DNA from: Ignavibacteria bacterium RIFOXYB12_FULL_35_14
GTDB taxonomy: Bacteria > Bacteroidota > Ignavibacteria > Ignavibacteriales > Ignavibacteriaceae
Direction: 5' to 3'
Assembly: GCA_001803045.1 (NCBI GenBank)
Contig: MHAR01000079.1
Location: 1 to 58,571, forward strand
DNA length: 58,571 bases
In this document: in pieces, positions 15,410 to 24,257 of the stretch
Numbering within the stretch: position 1 is the stretch's first letter
How the letters are laid out: each line of letters begins with the position of its first letter
Program-made: the position numbers and the translations under genes
The notes under the pieces: model-generated
Told to the model about the DNA's origin: nothing
What the model saw: only the letters and a program-made list of their open reading frames with translations
Database searches by the model: none

Positions 15410-16689
15410 GATTACTTACATATGTAATTATCTTTCTCTTTATTTTCTTATCTGCTTTTGAAACACGCGCACAAAACATTTCCGATATCGGTTCTAAACA
15501 AACTGAACTAAAGACAATTAAAAGCGAAATCTATTCTCTAGAAAAAGAAATCCAAAATAAAAATAAAAAGGAAAAAGAAACATTTAACTTGCTTCAAAAT
15601 TATGATAAACAAAGTTTTTTATTGAATAAAATTATCGAACGGTATCGAGCGGAAGAAAAACAAAAGGAGGATCAAATTACAGCAGCAGAATTGAGGGTAA
15701 ATGCGTTATCAACAGAAATATCCCGGCTTCAATCTAATTATGCCAAATATGTTAATGCTGTTTATCGCAAAGGTAGGCAAACTGAATTAGCGGCTATCTT
15801 CGATTCAGAATCCGTGTCCCAAGCGCTAAGAAGAGTATTTTACTTAAGGAAGTTTTCGGAGAGAAGAGAAAATGATCTTATCACTTTCGAAAAAAATAAA
15901 AGTGAATTACTATCTGTAAAAGTTTTGCTCGAAAAAGAGAGAGAAGAAAAATCTCTCATAGTCGAAAAGAAGTTGGATGAGGAAATGGTTCTAAAGAAAA
16001 AATCGATCGAGCGGAGAAAAGTCCTAAATGCATTAAGAAAAGATAAAACCGAGTTAAAAAAGGAATTGAATGCCAAGAAACAAGCAGAAACGACGATCAG
16101 AAATTTAATTTCAAGATTAAGTGAAGAAAAAGTTAGACGCGATAAAGAGTTGAAAGAAAAACTGCGGTTAAAAGAAGAAGAAAAACTTGCTGAAAAGAAA
16201 GGGAACAAAGATCTTGCCAAGGAAAAAACAAAAACTGTAAACAAGAAATCAACCGAGGATGAATCTTTACCGAAAAATTTCACTTCATTCGAGCAGCAAA
16301 AAGGAAAATTAAATTGGCCGGTAAATGGCGGCAAAGTAATCAGAAAGTTTGGAGAGAATAAGAATTTTATCCTCAACACCATAACGTTAAATTATGGAGT
16401 TGATATCAAAGTCATATCAGACTTAAATGTTAAAGCAGTATCAAGCGGAATAATTTCAGTATTAGAATGGATTCCCGGTTACGGCAGTATAATCATTATA
16501 AGTCATAGTGGCGAGTACCGCACTGTTTACAGCCATCTTGGACAAATTTATGTGCGAGAAGGTGATGATGTAAAAACAGGACAAATTATCGCTTCCGTTG
16601 GCGAGAGCATTGAAGGAAATGTTCTTCATTTTGAAATTTGGAACTCGAGAGCAAATCAAAATCCGGAAATTTGGCTGACAGCAAAATAA
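15403..16689 (+). CDS. EnvC-like murein hydrolase activator with degenerate M23 domain
   Basis: A 428-residue secreted protein: signal peptide (to about residue 24), a long coiled coil (residues 30-270, very rich in Lys and Glu), then a LytM/M23 domain at about 300-425. The first zinc ligand of active M23 enzymes (HxGxD) is Asn here (NYGVDIKV), and the HLHFE motif reads VLHFEIW, so two ligands are missing while the middle YSHLGQ His is kept. That is the EnvC pattern, in which the domain activates cell-wall amidases rather than cutting peptidoglycan itself. It is the last gene of the three-gene envelope operon. Confidence 0.85.
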   Translation: MVRLLTYVIIFLFIFLSAFETRAQNISDIGSKQTELKTIKSEIYSLEKEIQNKNKKEKETFNLLQNYDKQSFLLNKIIERYRAEEKQKEDQITAAELRVNALSTEISRLQSNYAKYVNAVYRKGRQTELAAIFDSESVSQALRRVFYLRKFSERRENDLITFEKNKSELLSVKVLLEKEREEKSLIVEKKLDEEMVLKKKSIERRKVLNALRKDKTELKKELNAKKQAETTIRNLISRLSEEKVRRDKELKEKLRLKEEEKLAEKKGNKDLAKEKTKTVNKKSTEDESLPKNFTSFEQQKGKLNWPVNGGKVIRKFGENKNFILNTITLNYGVDIKVISDLNVKAVSSGIISVLEWIPGYGSIIIISHSGEYRTVYSHLGQIYVREGDDVKTGQIIASVGESIEGNVLHFEIWNSRANQNPEIWLTAK

Positions 16690-16701
16690 TAATATAAATC
16701 C

Positions 16702-17955
16702 TTGAAGAAATTTTTTACAAGTAAAATAGCCTCGAACCTCTTTTCATTAACTTCAGCAGAAACAGCGAAACGGCTGCTCGGTTTTTTTACGTTGGTTTAC
16801 CTTGGAAGGGTTTTGGATAAGAACGGTTTTGGCATCATAGGCTTTGCTACTGCATTTGTATCATATTTTATTTTAGTTGTTAACTTCGGATTTAGCACTT
16901 ACGGCACTATGGAAATTGCTAAAGACCCAAGCAAGATTTCTAAATTTGTTAACAATATTTTTTCAATAAGAATTCTCCTCGCAATATTTTTAAGCTTGAT
17001 ATTAATTTTGTATTTGTTCTTCTCAGAACACAGTACTGTAACTAAGTATGTTATTTTAATTACCGGCTTGAATCTTTTTACAAATGCATTCGCTTTAAAT
17101 TGGATTTTTCAAGCTGTTGAAAAAATGCAATACATTGCTATTCGACAGGTACTTTCAGGTTTATTAGGCTTAATCGGAGTGGTGATCTTTGTTCATTCAG
17201 AAAATGATCTGTTAATTGCTGCGTCAATTCTTACGCTTTCCACACTTCTTGGAAACATTTGGTTCATCCCGATTTATCAAAAGATGTTTTCTAAAATAAA
17301 ATTTGAATTTTCTTTCCCTTTTTGGAAGGAATTATTCAGGGAATCTTTTCCGCTGGCTTTTGCTTCAATAATGATTGGTATTTATTATAATCTTGATATG
17401 GTTATGCTCGGCTACATGAAGCCCGAATCTGATGTGGGAATTTACAATGCGGCTTACAAAGTATTTTTATTAGGCATAATACCTTTTCAATTAATTTTCT
17501 CAGCATTTTTTCCACAGCTTTCGCGTGTGGGCTTAAGAGCAAACGAAGAATTTAAAATCACAATAAAAAACTATGCTAAGTTTGTTCTCGGTTCTGGTAT
17601 TGTTTCCGGAATATTTCTATTCTCTTTTTCCGAAAGAATTATTCTTTTAGTTTTTGGTGGAAGCTATTTAGCCGCAGCTTTACCCTTGTCAATATTGGCG
17701 ATGAATGTAATAGTCGTAAGTCTAAATGTATTTTTAGGTAATCCAATGATGGCTTGGGGAAAGCTAAGAGAATATGCAATTGCAATCGCCTTCTGTGCAA
17801 TTTCAAATATCATTCTGAATTTTGTTTTGATACCAAAATATTCATATATCGGTGCCGCTTTTGCGACATTACTATCTGAAGTTGCTGTCTTCATCGGTTT
17901 GTTTTATCTCTTTAATAAATTTACTGCTGGATTATTATACTTGAAAATTAAATGA
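16702..17955 (+). CDS. Wzx-type polysaccharide flippase
   Basis: 417 residues with about 12-14 hydrophobic segments and the MATE/polysaccharide-transporter start (SLTSAETAKRLLGFFTLVYL then GRVLDKNGFGIIGFA). It would flip lipid-linked sugar units across the inner membrane. The start is TTG at 16702, 12 bp after the EnvC-like gene, without a visible Shine-Dalgarno site. It overlaps glf by 4 bp and so opens the glycan operon. Confidence 0.85.
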   Translation: MKKFFTSKIASNLFSLTSAETAKRLLGFFTLVYLGRVLDKNGFGIIGFATAFVSYFILVVNFGFSTYGTMEIAKDPSKISKFVNNIFSIRILLAIFLSLILILYLFFSEHSTVTKYVILITGLNLFTNAFALNWIFQAVEKMQYIAIRQVLSGLLGLIGVVIFVHSENDLLIAASILTLSTLLGNIWFIPIYQKMFSKIKFEFSFPFWKELFRESFPLAFASIMIGIYYNLDMVMLGYMKPESDVGIYNAAYKVFLLGIIPFQLIFSAFFPQLSRVGLRANEEFKITIKNYAKFVLGSGIVSGIFLFSFSERIILLVFGGSYLAAALPLSILAMNVIVVSLNVFLGNPMMAWGKLREYAIAIAFCAISNIILNFVLIPKYSYIGAAFATLLSEVAVFIGLFYLFNKFTAGLLYLKIK

Positions 17956-19055
17956 AGTACGATTACATAATTGTTGGTGCAGGATTTGCCGGTTCTGTTA
18001 TGGCAGAAAGAATAGCATCGCAGCTAAACAAAAAAGTATTGCTTGTTGAAAAGAGAAATCACATCGCTGGTAATGCTTACGATGAATATGACGAAAATGG
18101 AATATTGGTTCATCTCTATGGACCACATTTATTTCATACCAACAGTGAAAAAGTTTTCCAATATTTATCTCAGTTTACTGAGTGGAATTTTTATGAACAC
18201 AGAGTACTGGCAAAACTTGGCGATGAATATTATCCGATACCAATAAACAAAACGACGATTAACAGACTCTACAAAATGAATCTTACGACTGATGATGAAG
18301 TCAGAAAATTTTTAGATTCGAAAAAAGAGAATCGCCACCCAATTAATAATTCTGAAGATGTGATAGTCAACCAAGTTGGCTACGATTTATTTGAAAAGTT
18401 CTTTAAGCATTACACAAAAAAGCAATGGAATCTTGAACCGAAAGAATTATCACCATTAGTTTGTGGAAGAATTCCGGTAAGATTTGATACTGATGACCGA
18501 TATTTCTCAGATAAATATCAATTTATGCCGAAGCATGGATACACAAAAATGTTTAAGAAAATGCTTAATCATAAAAATATTGAAGTAAGATTGAACACAG
18601 ATTTTTTTGACGTGATGACAGAAGAAAAGTTTGACTTTTTAATTTATTCAGGACCAATTGATCAATTCTTTAATTATGAATTTGGTAAATTACCTTATCG
18701 CTCAATGAAATTCGAATTCCAAAATTACAAATTGGATAAATATCAGCCTGCTGCTCAAATAAATCATGTTGATATGATTGCTAAAATCACACGAACAGTT
18801 GAGTACAGACAGATTACTAAACAGAAAGCCGATTCAACCACTGTCTCAATTGAATATCCACAGATTGATGGTGAACCGTTTTATCCAATTCCTACTGAAG
18901 AGCATCGTGAATTGTATCTGAATTATAAAGCGAAGTCCAAAGAACTAAAGGATGTTCTATTTTGTGGTCGTTTAGCAGAGTATCAGTATTACAACATGGA
19001 TCAAGTGGTTGCGAATACATTAAAAATGTTTGATGAGCATATTTCAAATGGATGA
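17952..19055 (+). CDS. glf: UDP-galactopyranose mutase
   Basis: 367 residues with the FAD-binding GAGFAGSVMAERIA near the N-terminus, the family motif RNHIAGNAYDEYDENGI, and HLYGPHLFHTNSEKVFQYLS. It interconverts UDP-galactopyranose and UDP-galactofuranose using reduced FAD. Length and motifs are full. Its presence implies galactofuranose in the surface glycan built by this cluster. It is coupled to the flippase by ATGA and to the next glycosyltransferase by an 8-bp overlap. Confidence 0.95.
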   Translation: MKYDYIIVGAGFAGSVMAERIASQLNKKVLLVEKRNHIAGNAYDEYDENGILVHLYGPHLFHTNSEKVFQYLSQFTEWNFYEHRVLAKLGDEYYPIPINKTTINRLYKMNLTTDDEVRKFLDSKKENRHPINNSEDVIVNQVGYDLFEKFFKHYTKKQWNLEPKELSPLVCGRIPVRFDTDDRYFSDKYQFMPKHGYTKMFKKMLNHKNIEVRLNTDFFDVMTEEKFDFLIYSGPIDQFFNYEFGKLPYRSMKFEFQNYKLDKYQPAAQINHVDMIAKITRTVEYRQITKQKADSTTVSIEYPQIDGEPFYPIPTEEHRELYLNYKAKSKELKDVLFCGRLAEYQYYNMDQVVANTLKMFDEHISNG

Positions 19056-19950
19056 AGAAAAACCAAAATATAAGATTGCAGCCGTAGTTGTAACTTTTAA
19101 TCGTTTGACGCTTTTGCAAGAATGTATTGAGTCATTGAGGAATCAAACTCATACACTCGATGAAATAATTATTGTAAATAATTCCAGCACCGACGGAACG
19201 CTTGAATGGTTAAACGCTCAAAAAGATTTGACTGTTATTACCCAGGAAAACAGCGGAAGCGCTGGAGGGCAACATACTGGCATTAAAACCGCCTACGAAA
19301 AAGGATATGATTGGATTTGGTGCATGGATGATGACTGTGTTGTAATGAACAATTCACTCGCGGACTTAATTAAAAATATTCAGCCAAACACAGTGCTTAA
19401 TTGTTTGGTTCTATCAAAATCAGATACAAATTATTTAGCCTTTGGTGTGTACGATTTGATCGATAAAATTTTTTACGAAAAAACAAACGAGATTGAGAAA
19501 AAGAAAAAACTAGAATATGCAAGTTTATTTAATGGCACATTATTTCCTTCTGAAGTAATAAAAAAAATTGGATTTCCAATTCAAGAACTTTTTATAAAAG
19601 GAGATGAGATAGAATATTTTCACCGGATAAGGAAAAATAATTTTAAAGCTGCAACCATAGTCATATCTCATTTATTTCATCCTTCGCCAAAATTAAAAGT
19701 AATTAAAACTGCGTTTTTTAATCACAGGTTTGAATTTCTTGATTATAAAAGAAGGTATTTCAGAGCAAGAAACTTTGTATTTAACTATAGAAATTATCAT
19801 AACTTCAGTGTGAAGTCGTTTCTTAAAATATTATTCTTGGATCTATATGTGATAATATTCTACCAAAAGAATATTAGAATTCTTATGAATAACATAAGAG
19901 GATTATTAGTAGGTCTTTTTGTTAACTATGAAATAAAATATCCAAATTGA
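19048..19950 (+). CDS. GT2 glycosyltransferase, probable galactofuranosyltransferase
   Basis: About 300 residues from the Met at 19048 (an earlier Met at 19030 lies further inside glf). GT-A features are clear: VVVTFNRLTLLQECIESL, IIIVNNSSTDGTLEWL, and the metal-binding WCMDDDCVV. The SGSAGGQHTGIKTAYEKGYD stretch is typical of GlfT/rhamnosyltransferase-like members. Being directly after glf, UDP-galactofuranose is the likely donor; this is inferred. Confidence 0.8.
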   Translation: MDEEKPKYKIAAVVVTFNRLTLLQECIESLRNQTHTLDEIIIVNNSSTDGTLEWLNAQKDLTVITQENSGSAGGQHTGIKTAYEKGYDWIWCMDDDCVVMNNSLADLIKNIQPNTVLNCLVLSKSDTNYLAFGVYDLIDKIFYEKTNEIEKKKKLEYASLFNGTLFPSEVIKKIGFPIQELFIKGDEIEYFHRIRKNNFKAATIVISHLFHPSPKLKVIKTAFFNHRFEFLDYKRRYFRARNFVFNYRNYHNFSVKSFLKILFLDLYVIIFYQKNIRILMNNIRGLLVGLFVNYEIKYPN

Positions 19951-19951
19951 T

Positions 19952-21010
19952 ATGAAAATTTGTCTGTTAGGTTATCATGAAAAGTATTTTTGGACAGGAA
20001 GTGCAACACTTAAAGTCCAAAAGAATGTGCATAGGCATTTAAATCTCCGCTCAATAAAAACTGATCTTTTTGTTTCATCAGGAAAGAAAAATCTCATTTC
20101 CGTACTCTTTGATCCCTTAAAATTAGAACTAAGCTCGGAGGGTAGAATCTTAAGCGGTGGTGTGATTCCATTCCTATGGCATTTATACAAGGAAAATTAT
20201 GATATTATTCATATGATTCTAACTAGAAATTATATGGTAATAGTAGCATTGTTTACTTCAATAATGGGATTTAAAAATTTTGTGACTTTCCATGATAATT
20301 TGATTTTTCCTGAATTACCTAACATTGATATTAAGAATCTGAAATTATTTATTACGAAATGGGTATTATTTAATACTTCAAACGGAGTGTTCATTTATAA
20401 TGGAAGTGATCTGAAAAAATTTGGAATTAAATATCCAGATAAACAAATATTTGTGATAAAAAACGGCGTGGAAGAATTTTTTTTCGACTCGAGAAATAAT
20501 GGAAGTAATAGAGTAAACATTTTATTTTCTGGAGGAAGGAATAAACCTCATAAAGGCTACCAGTTCTTATTAAACTCATTAAATAAAACTAAAGAAAATT
20601 ACAGACTTGTAATCTGTGGTGAAGGAGAAGTTCAAGCTTTATCTGAATCAAATTTGGGTGAATTAACTCCGAAACAATTTCGTGAAATATTAAAAGATAT
20701 CGTAGCACTTATAATACCTAGTGGTTATGAGGCTTTCAGTATCACTGCTCTTGAAGCTATGGCATGTAGTACGCCTATAATAATTTCGAATAAATGCGGG
20801 TTGATAAAATACTTAAATGATGGAAAAGGTTGCTTCATTGTCAATTATGGTGATGAAGAAGGTCTCGCTCAAAGAATAGATTTGTTGATTCGGGATACGT
20901 TTTTATGGCAAAAAATGAGTACTGAAGCTCGAGATATCGCCAAGCATTTTGTATGGTCAAGAATTATTGAGGATTATGAAAAACACTATAGATCTTTGGA
21001 AAATAAATGA
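19952..21010 (+). CDS. GT4 glycosyltransferase
   Basis: 352 residues with a GT-B layout. The C-terminal donor-binding half shows NILFSGGRNKPHKGYQFLLN, YRLVICGEG, and the EX7E-type region PSGYEAFSITALEAMACSTP. The N-terminal half has YDIIHMIL and VTFHDN. It transfers a sugar from a nucleotide donor to the growing lipid-linked glycan. Donor and linkage cannot be read from sequence. It overlaps the next gene by 4 bp. Confidence 0.8.
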   Translation: MKICLLGYHEKYFWTGSATLKVQKNVHRHLNLRSIKTDLFVSSGKKNLISVLFDPLKLELSSEGRILSGGVIPFLWHLYKENYDIIHMILTRNYMVIVALFTSIMGFKNFVTFHDNLIFPELPNIDIKNLKLFITKWVLFNTSNGVFIYNGSDLKKFGIKYPDKQIFVIKNGVEEFFFDSRNNGSNRVNILFSGGRNKPHKGYQFLLNSLNKTKENYRLVICGEGEVQALSESNLGELTPKQFREILKDIVALIIPSGYEAFSITALEAMACSTPIIISNKCGLIKYLNDGKGCFIVNYGDEEGLAQRIDLLIRDTFLWQKMSTEARDIAKHFVWSRIIEDYEKHYRSLENK

Positions 21011-22437
21011 ATGACTATGATAGTATGATAAAGGATTTAATTCATGAATGGCGAGACTTATCGCCTCATGGATTATCTTTTCTTAAAATTTCATTAGAGA
21101 GACATGTCATACCAATAATTTATTATTATGTGAGGAGGGAGATATTTCATGAGAAATTAGTGGCAAGTGAAAAAAGTTTTAAACTAAAGTTTAACCAATT
21201 TTCAAAAGGTATTATTCACATATATTGGATATTATTATGGACCGCTAAATGGTTGTTTTTCTATTCTGATAATAATCACAAAATAATTGTTATTGCAGTT
21301 GGTTCGGATAGAGAATTAGCACATGCTTATCTAAAAAATCTGTTAAATTATGCTATTGAAAAAAACTACCGCTTGGTTTCTCTGAATGTAATATGCAATA
21401 GGCATTACCTATTTCGTAAAAGGATATTTTATTTCCCTCGCTTTCTTTACCAATTTAAATTTAATACACTGATATCAAAGTTTAGTGATGATTGGCAGCC
21501 AATGCTTGATGAGTTGAAAGAATTGGTGGAAAAAAGAATTCAAATCAAAGTGAATTTCAATCCGGTTAAAAAGTTTATAAGTGATTATTCGCGAGATTAT
21601 TATTGTGTTAATTATTTCTTAAATAAATATAAAGAAGGTATCCGTTTATTAGTTCAAGATTTTGACTACACTTCAAACAAAAATATTTATTGTGAATTAT
21701 TCAAATTAAAAAATGTACCAACTGTTTCATTGAATCATTCAGTATTGGTTTACAAGCATATTTATGAACTAGTGTATTCAGAATATTCTCTAATTTGGGG
21801 TCAGCACCAAAGAGAAAGAATAAAAGAACTTTCTACAAGGAACTTGAAGAAAGTTTCAGTAATAGGCCGTCCATTAAACTTTAATCGGATAGCTCGATCC
21901 AATAATGAAAAAAAATACTGGGTTTATAATCTACCTTCATTTGAGAATCCAGCAGCGGAGACAATTTATCGTTCAGCTGAAGGTACTTTAGAATATATAA
22001 ATTATATTAAAGAAATAATTAAGGAGGACAGCCTCAAAATTCATTTACTCATAAATTTTCACCCCAACGATTCGATTAAAGCTCTAAGGAAATTAGGATT
22101 TGAAGGGGGATATTTTTCTTTTTCTGAAATACTTAAAAAAACAGAATTAATTTTTTGTGAAGATTCTACTATAACCATTGAGTTACTTAAATCAGAAGTA
22201 CCGATTGTCTATATTGCTGATAAACATCAAAATGATTCCTTTAATTTTATTTATTGGAGAACGGCAGAAATTATTTATACAAAAGATTATTTGCGAAGAG
22301 GGATTCAAAAATCCTTGGAAAATAAAATAGATATTAAAAAACGGGAAGAACAATTTGAGTACTTTTTCGGTAATGGGAAAAGATTCTATGAGAATTTAAG
22401 AAAAGAACTTAATGTGATAATAAGTACTAAGTGTTAA
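21007..22437 (+). CDS. Unassigned glycan-cluster protein, GT-B-like
   Basis: 476 residues with no family I can name. It has an N-terminal hydrophobic stretch (IHIYWILLWTAKWLFFY) and then alternating strands and helices. The C-terminal part (LLINFHPND, FSFSEILKKTELIFCEDSTI then TIELLKSEVPIVYI) resembles the donor half of GT-B enzymes such as CDP-glycerol or capsule KDO transferases, where a Glu-Asp-Ser/Thr cluster binds the nucleotide. It is tightly packed between two glycosyltransferases, so a role as a transferase in the same glycan is likely but unproven. Confidence 0.5.
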   Translation: MNDYDSMIKDLIHEWRDLSPHGLSFLKISLERHVIPIIYYYVRREIFHEKLVASEKSFKLKFNQFSKGIIHIYWILLWTAKWLFFYSDNNHKIIVIAVGSDRELAHAYLKNLLNYAIEKNYRLVSLNVICNRHYLFRKRIFYFPRFLYQFKFNTLISKFSDDWQPMLDELKELVEKRIQIKVNFNPVKKFISDYSRDYYCVNYFLNKYKEGIRLLVQDFDYTSNKNIYCELFKLKNVPTVSLNHSVLVYKHIYELVYSEYSLIWGQHQRERIKELSTRNLKKVSVIGRPLNFNRIARSNNEKKYWVYNLPSFENPAAETIYRSAEGTLEYINYIKEIIKEDSLKIHLLINFHPNDSIKALRKLGFEGGYFSFSEILKKTELIFCEDSTITIELLKSEVPIVYIADKHQNDSFNFIYWRTAEIIYTKDYLRRGIQKSLENKIDIKKREEQFEYFFGNGKRFYENLRKELNVIISTKC

Positions 22438-22441
22438 CAGA

Positions 22442-23527
22442 ATGAAAATCCTTCATCTCTATCCAGATATTAACTTGACTTGCGGAATTTCCAAATCAAT
22501 TTATTCAATTGTTACTAACACAAATGAAATTTATCAAAATTATGTATTCTGTTTAGGAGGAGATGGCATTGATAAATATAGAAAGGCAAAAATTAATATT
22601 CTGGTTTTCCCGGTTAATAAAAGAGGATTATTCCAGAGCTTTAAAATATTCTTCAAATTGTTTTACCTTGTAAGTAAGCAGAATATTGATATAATACATA
22701 GCCATCATCGGTATTTTGATTTTTTAGCGTTTATCATTTCTAAATTCACTTCAGTAATAACTATCACCTCAGTTCGAAGTAAAGTGTATGGTAGAAAACT
22801 ATTCAGTTATAAAGCTCAAATCCTTATTGCTTGCAGCAATGCCATCAAGGAACATTTGATAGAGTATTTTAAAATCGATCAAAGAAAAATTAAGGTCATT
22901 TATAATTTTGTTGATCCGAAAAGAGTAATGATTAACACTAAAAAATCTGACCTTAAAAAAGAGTTGGGTATTGATGATAGAACGACTGTTATTGGTTTCA
23001 TAGGAAGATTTAGTATCAGAGAGAAGGGAATCGATATTTTACTCGAATCGTTCAAGGATCTGAATAAAGAGAATGCTTATAGTTTTGTCCTTCTTTTAAT
23101 TGGTGATGGTGAAGATAAAACGTATATGAATAATTTCATCAGTACAAATAATTTGAAGGTATTAGTTTTAAGTCCAAAAGAAAATATTTTTGATTATTAC
23201 AACATCATCGATATTGTTGTATTACCGTCACGTGTTGAACCTTTTGGAAATGTTGCAATCGAAGCTGGTCTAATGAAAAAAGCTTTTATTGGTAGTGATA
23301 TCGACGGTCTTAGAGAGATCATAGATAACAGCATAAATGGAATTCTTGTTGACAAAGAAAATATAGGTTCTCTAACAGAAAAGCTTAGAATTTTAATTGA
23401 GGAATCCGAATTAAGAATAAGATTAGGTGAGGAGTTGTATCATAAAGTAGCGAACAATTTCACAAGTGAAAAAATCATTCCTCTTTTCAAGCAAACTTAT
23501 CAACAACTTATGAATGAAAATAGGTAA
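22442..23527 (+). CDS. GT4 glycosyltransferase
   Basis: 361 residues, GT-B. Visible are DIIHSHHRYFDFLAF in the acceptor half, VIGFIGRFSIREKGIDILLE and FVLLLIGDGEDK at the start of the donor half, and the signature PSRVEPFGNVAIEAGLMKK with the two glutamates. It resembles WaaG/PelF-type hexosyltransferases. It overlaps the WecG/TagA gene by 14 bp. Confidence 0.85.
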   Translation: MKILHLYPDINLTCGISKSIYSIVTNTNEIYQNYVFCLGGDGIDKYRKAKINILVFPVNKRGLFQSFKIFFKLFYLVSKQNIDIIHSHHRYFDFLAFIISKFTSVITITSVRSKVYGRKLFSYKAQILIACSNAIKEHLIEYFKIDQRKIKVIYNFVDPKRVMINTKKSDLKKELGIDDRTTVIGFIGRFSIREKGIDILLESFKDLNKENAYSFVLLLIGDGEDKTYMNNFISTNNLKVLVLSPKENIFDYYNIIDIVVLPSRVEPFGNVAIEAGLMKKAFIGSDIDGLREIIDNSINGILVDKENIGSLTEKLRILIEESELRIRLGEELYHKVANNFTSEKIIPLFKQTYQQLMNENR

Positions 23528-24257
23528 TTTTTTGAAAATATTAGATTTAGAAATTGAGAATTACAACTATGATGAAATTCTGAATATTATTAAGGAAAAC
23601 ATTTCGTTAAGAAGACATTTATCGATTACCTATATTAATGCTTACATTGCTCTTACTGCTCAAAAGAATTCTTTTCTAAAAAATGATTTGAATCAATTTA
23701 ATTTTTTATATTCGGATGGGGTAGGTATTTATTGGGCATCCAAATTTTTGTATTCAATAAACGGACTTAAAGAAAGAATAAGCGCAACAGATTTAAATAT
23801 TAGAATTTTTAAATTTGCTCAAAAAAATAAGTTTAAAATTTTTCTTTTTGGAGGTGGAGAAAAAGCAGTTGATGCTTTACGTCAAAATTTGGAGAAAAAA
23901 AATGCAAAATCATCAATTGTTGGCATAATTGAACGAGATCTCAGTTTTAACGAACAAATATTGGAGAAGATAAATCAATCTAACGCAGATATCATCTTTC
24001 TGGGATTAGGAACGCCTTACCAGGAAAAATGGATAGCAACTTTAGGCAAAAAATGTAATATTCCTATCCAAATTGCAGTTGGCAGCGGAATTGATTTTTT
24101 ATCCGGAACCTATCAACGCGCTCCAAAAGTGATGCAAAATATTGGAATGGAATGGCTCTTCAGATTATTTTTAGAACCGAAAAGACTTTGGAAAAGATAT
24201 TTATTAGGTATTCCTCATTTTTTGGTTTTAATACTCAAACAAAAATTTATTAAGTGA
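23514..24257 (+). CDS. WecG/TagA/CpsF family (GT26) glycosyltransferase
   Basis: 247 residues of normal GT26 length. Motifs include SITYINAYIALTAQKN, YSDGVGIYWASKFL with the catalytic Asp, IFLFGGGEKAVD, and IIFLGLGTPYQEKWIA. GT26 enzymes add ManNAc, ManNAcA or related sugars to lipid-PP-GlcNAc. The C-terminal EPKRLWKRYLLGIPHFL helix is the membrane-docking end. Its TGA overlaps the GTG start of the C25 protein gene, so glycan synthesis and the putative sortase are translationally coupled. Confidence 0.88.
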   Translation: MKIGNFLKILDLEIENYNYDEILNIIKENISLRRHLSITYINAYIALTAQKNSFLKNDLNQFNFLYSDGVGIYWASKFLYSINGLKERISATDLNIRIFKFAQKNKFKIFLFGGGEKAVDALRQNLEKKNAKSSIVGIIERDLSFNEQILEKINQSNADIIFLGLGTPYQEKWIATLGKKCNIPIQIAVGSGIDFLSGTYQRAPKVMQNIGMEWLFRLFLEPKRLWKRYLLGIPHFLVLILKQKFIK

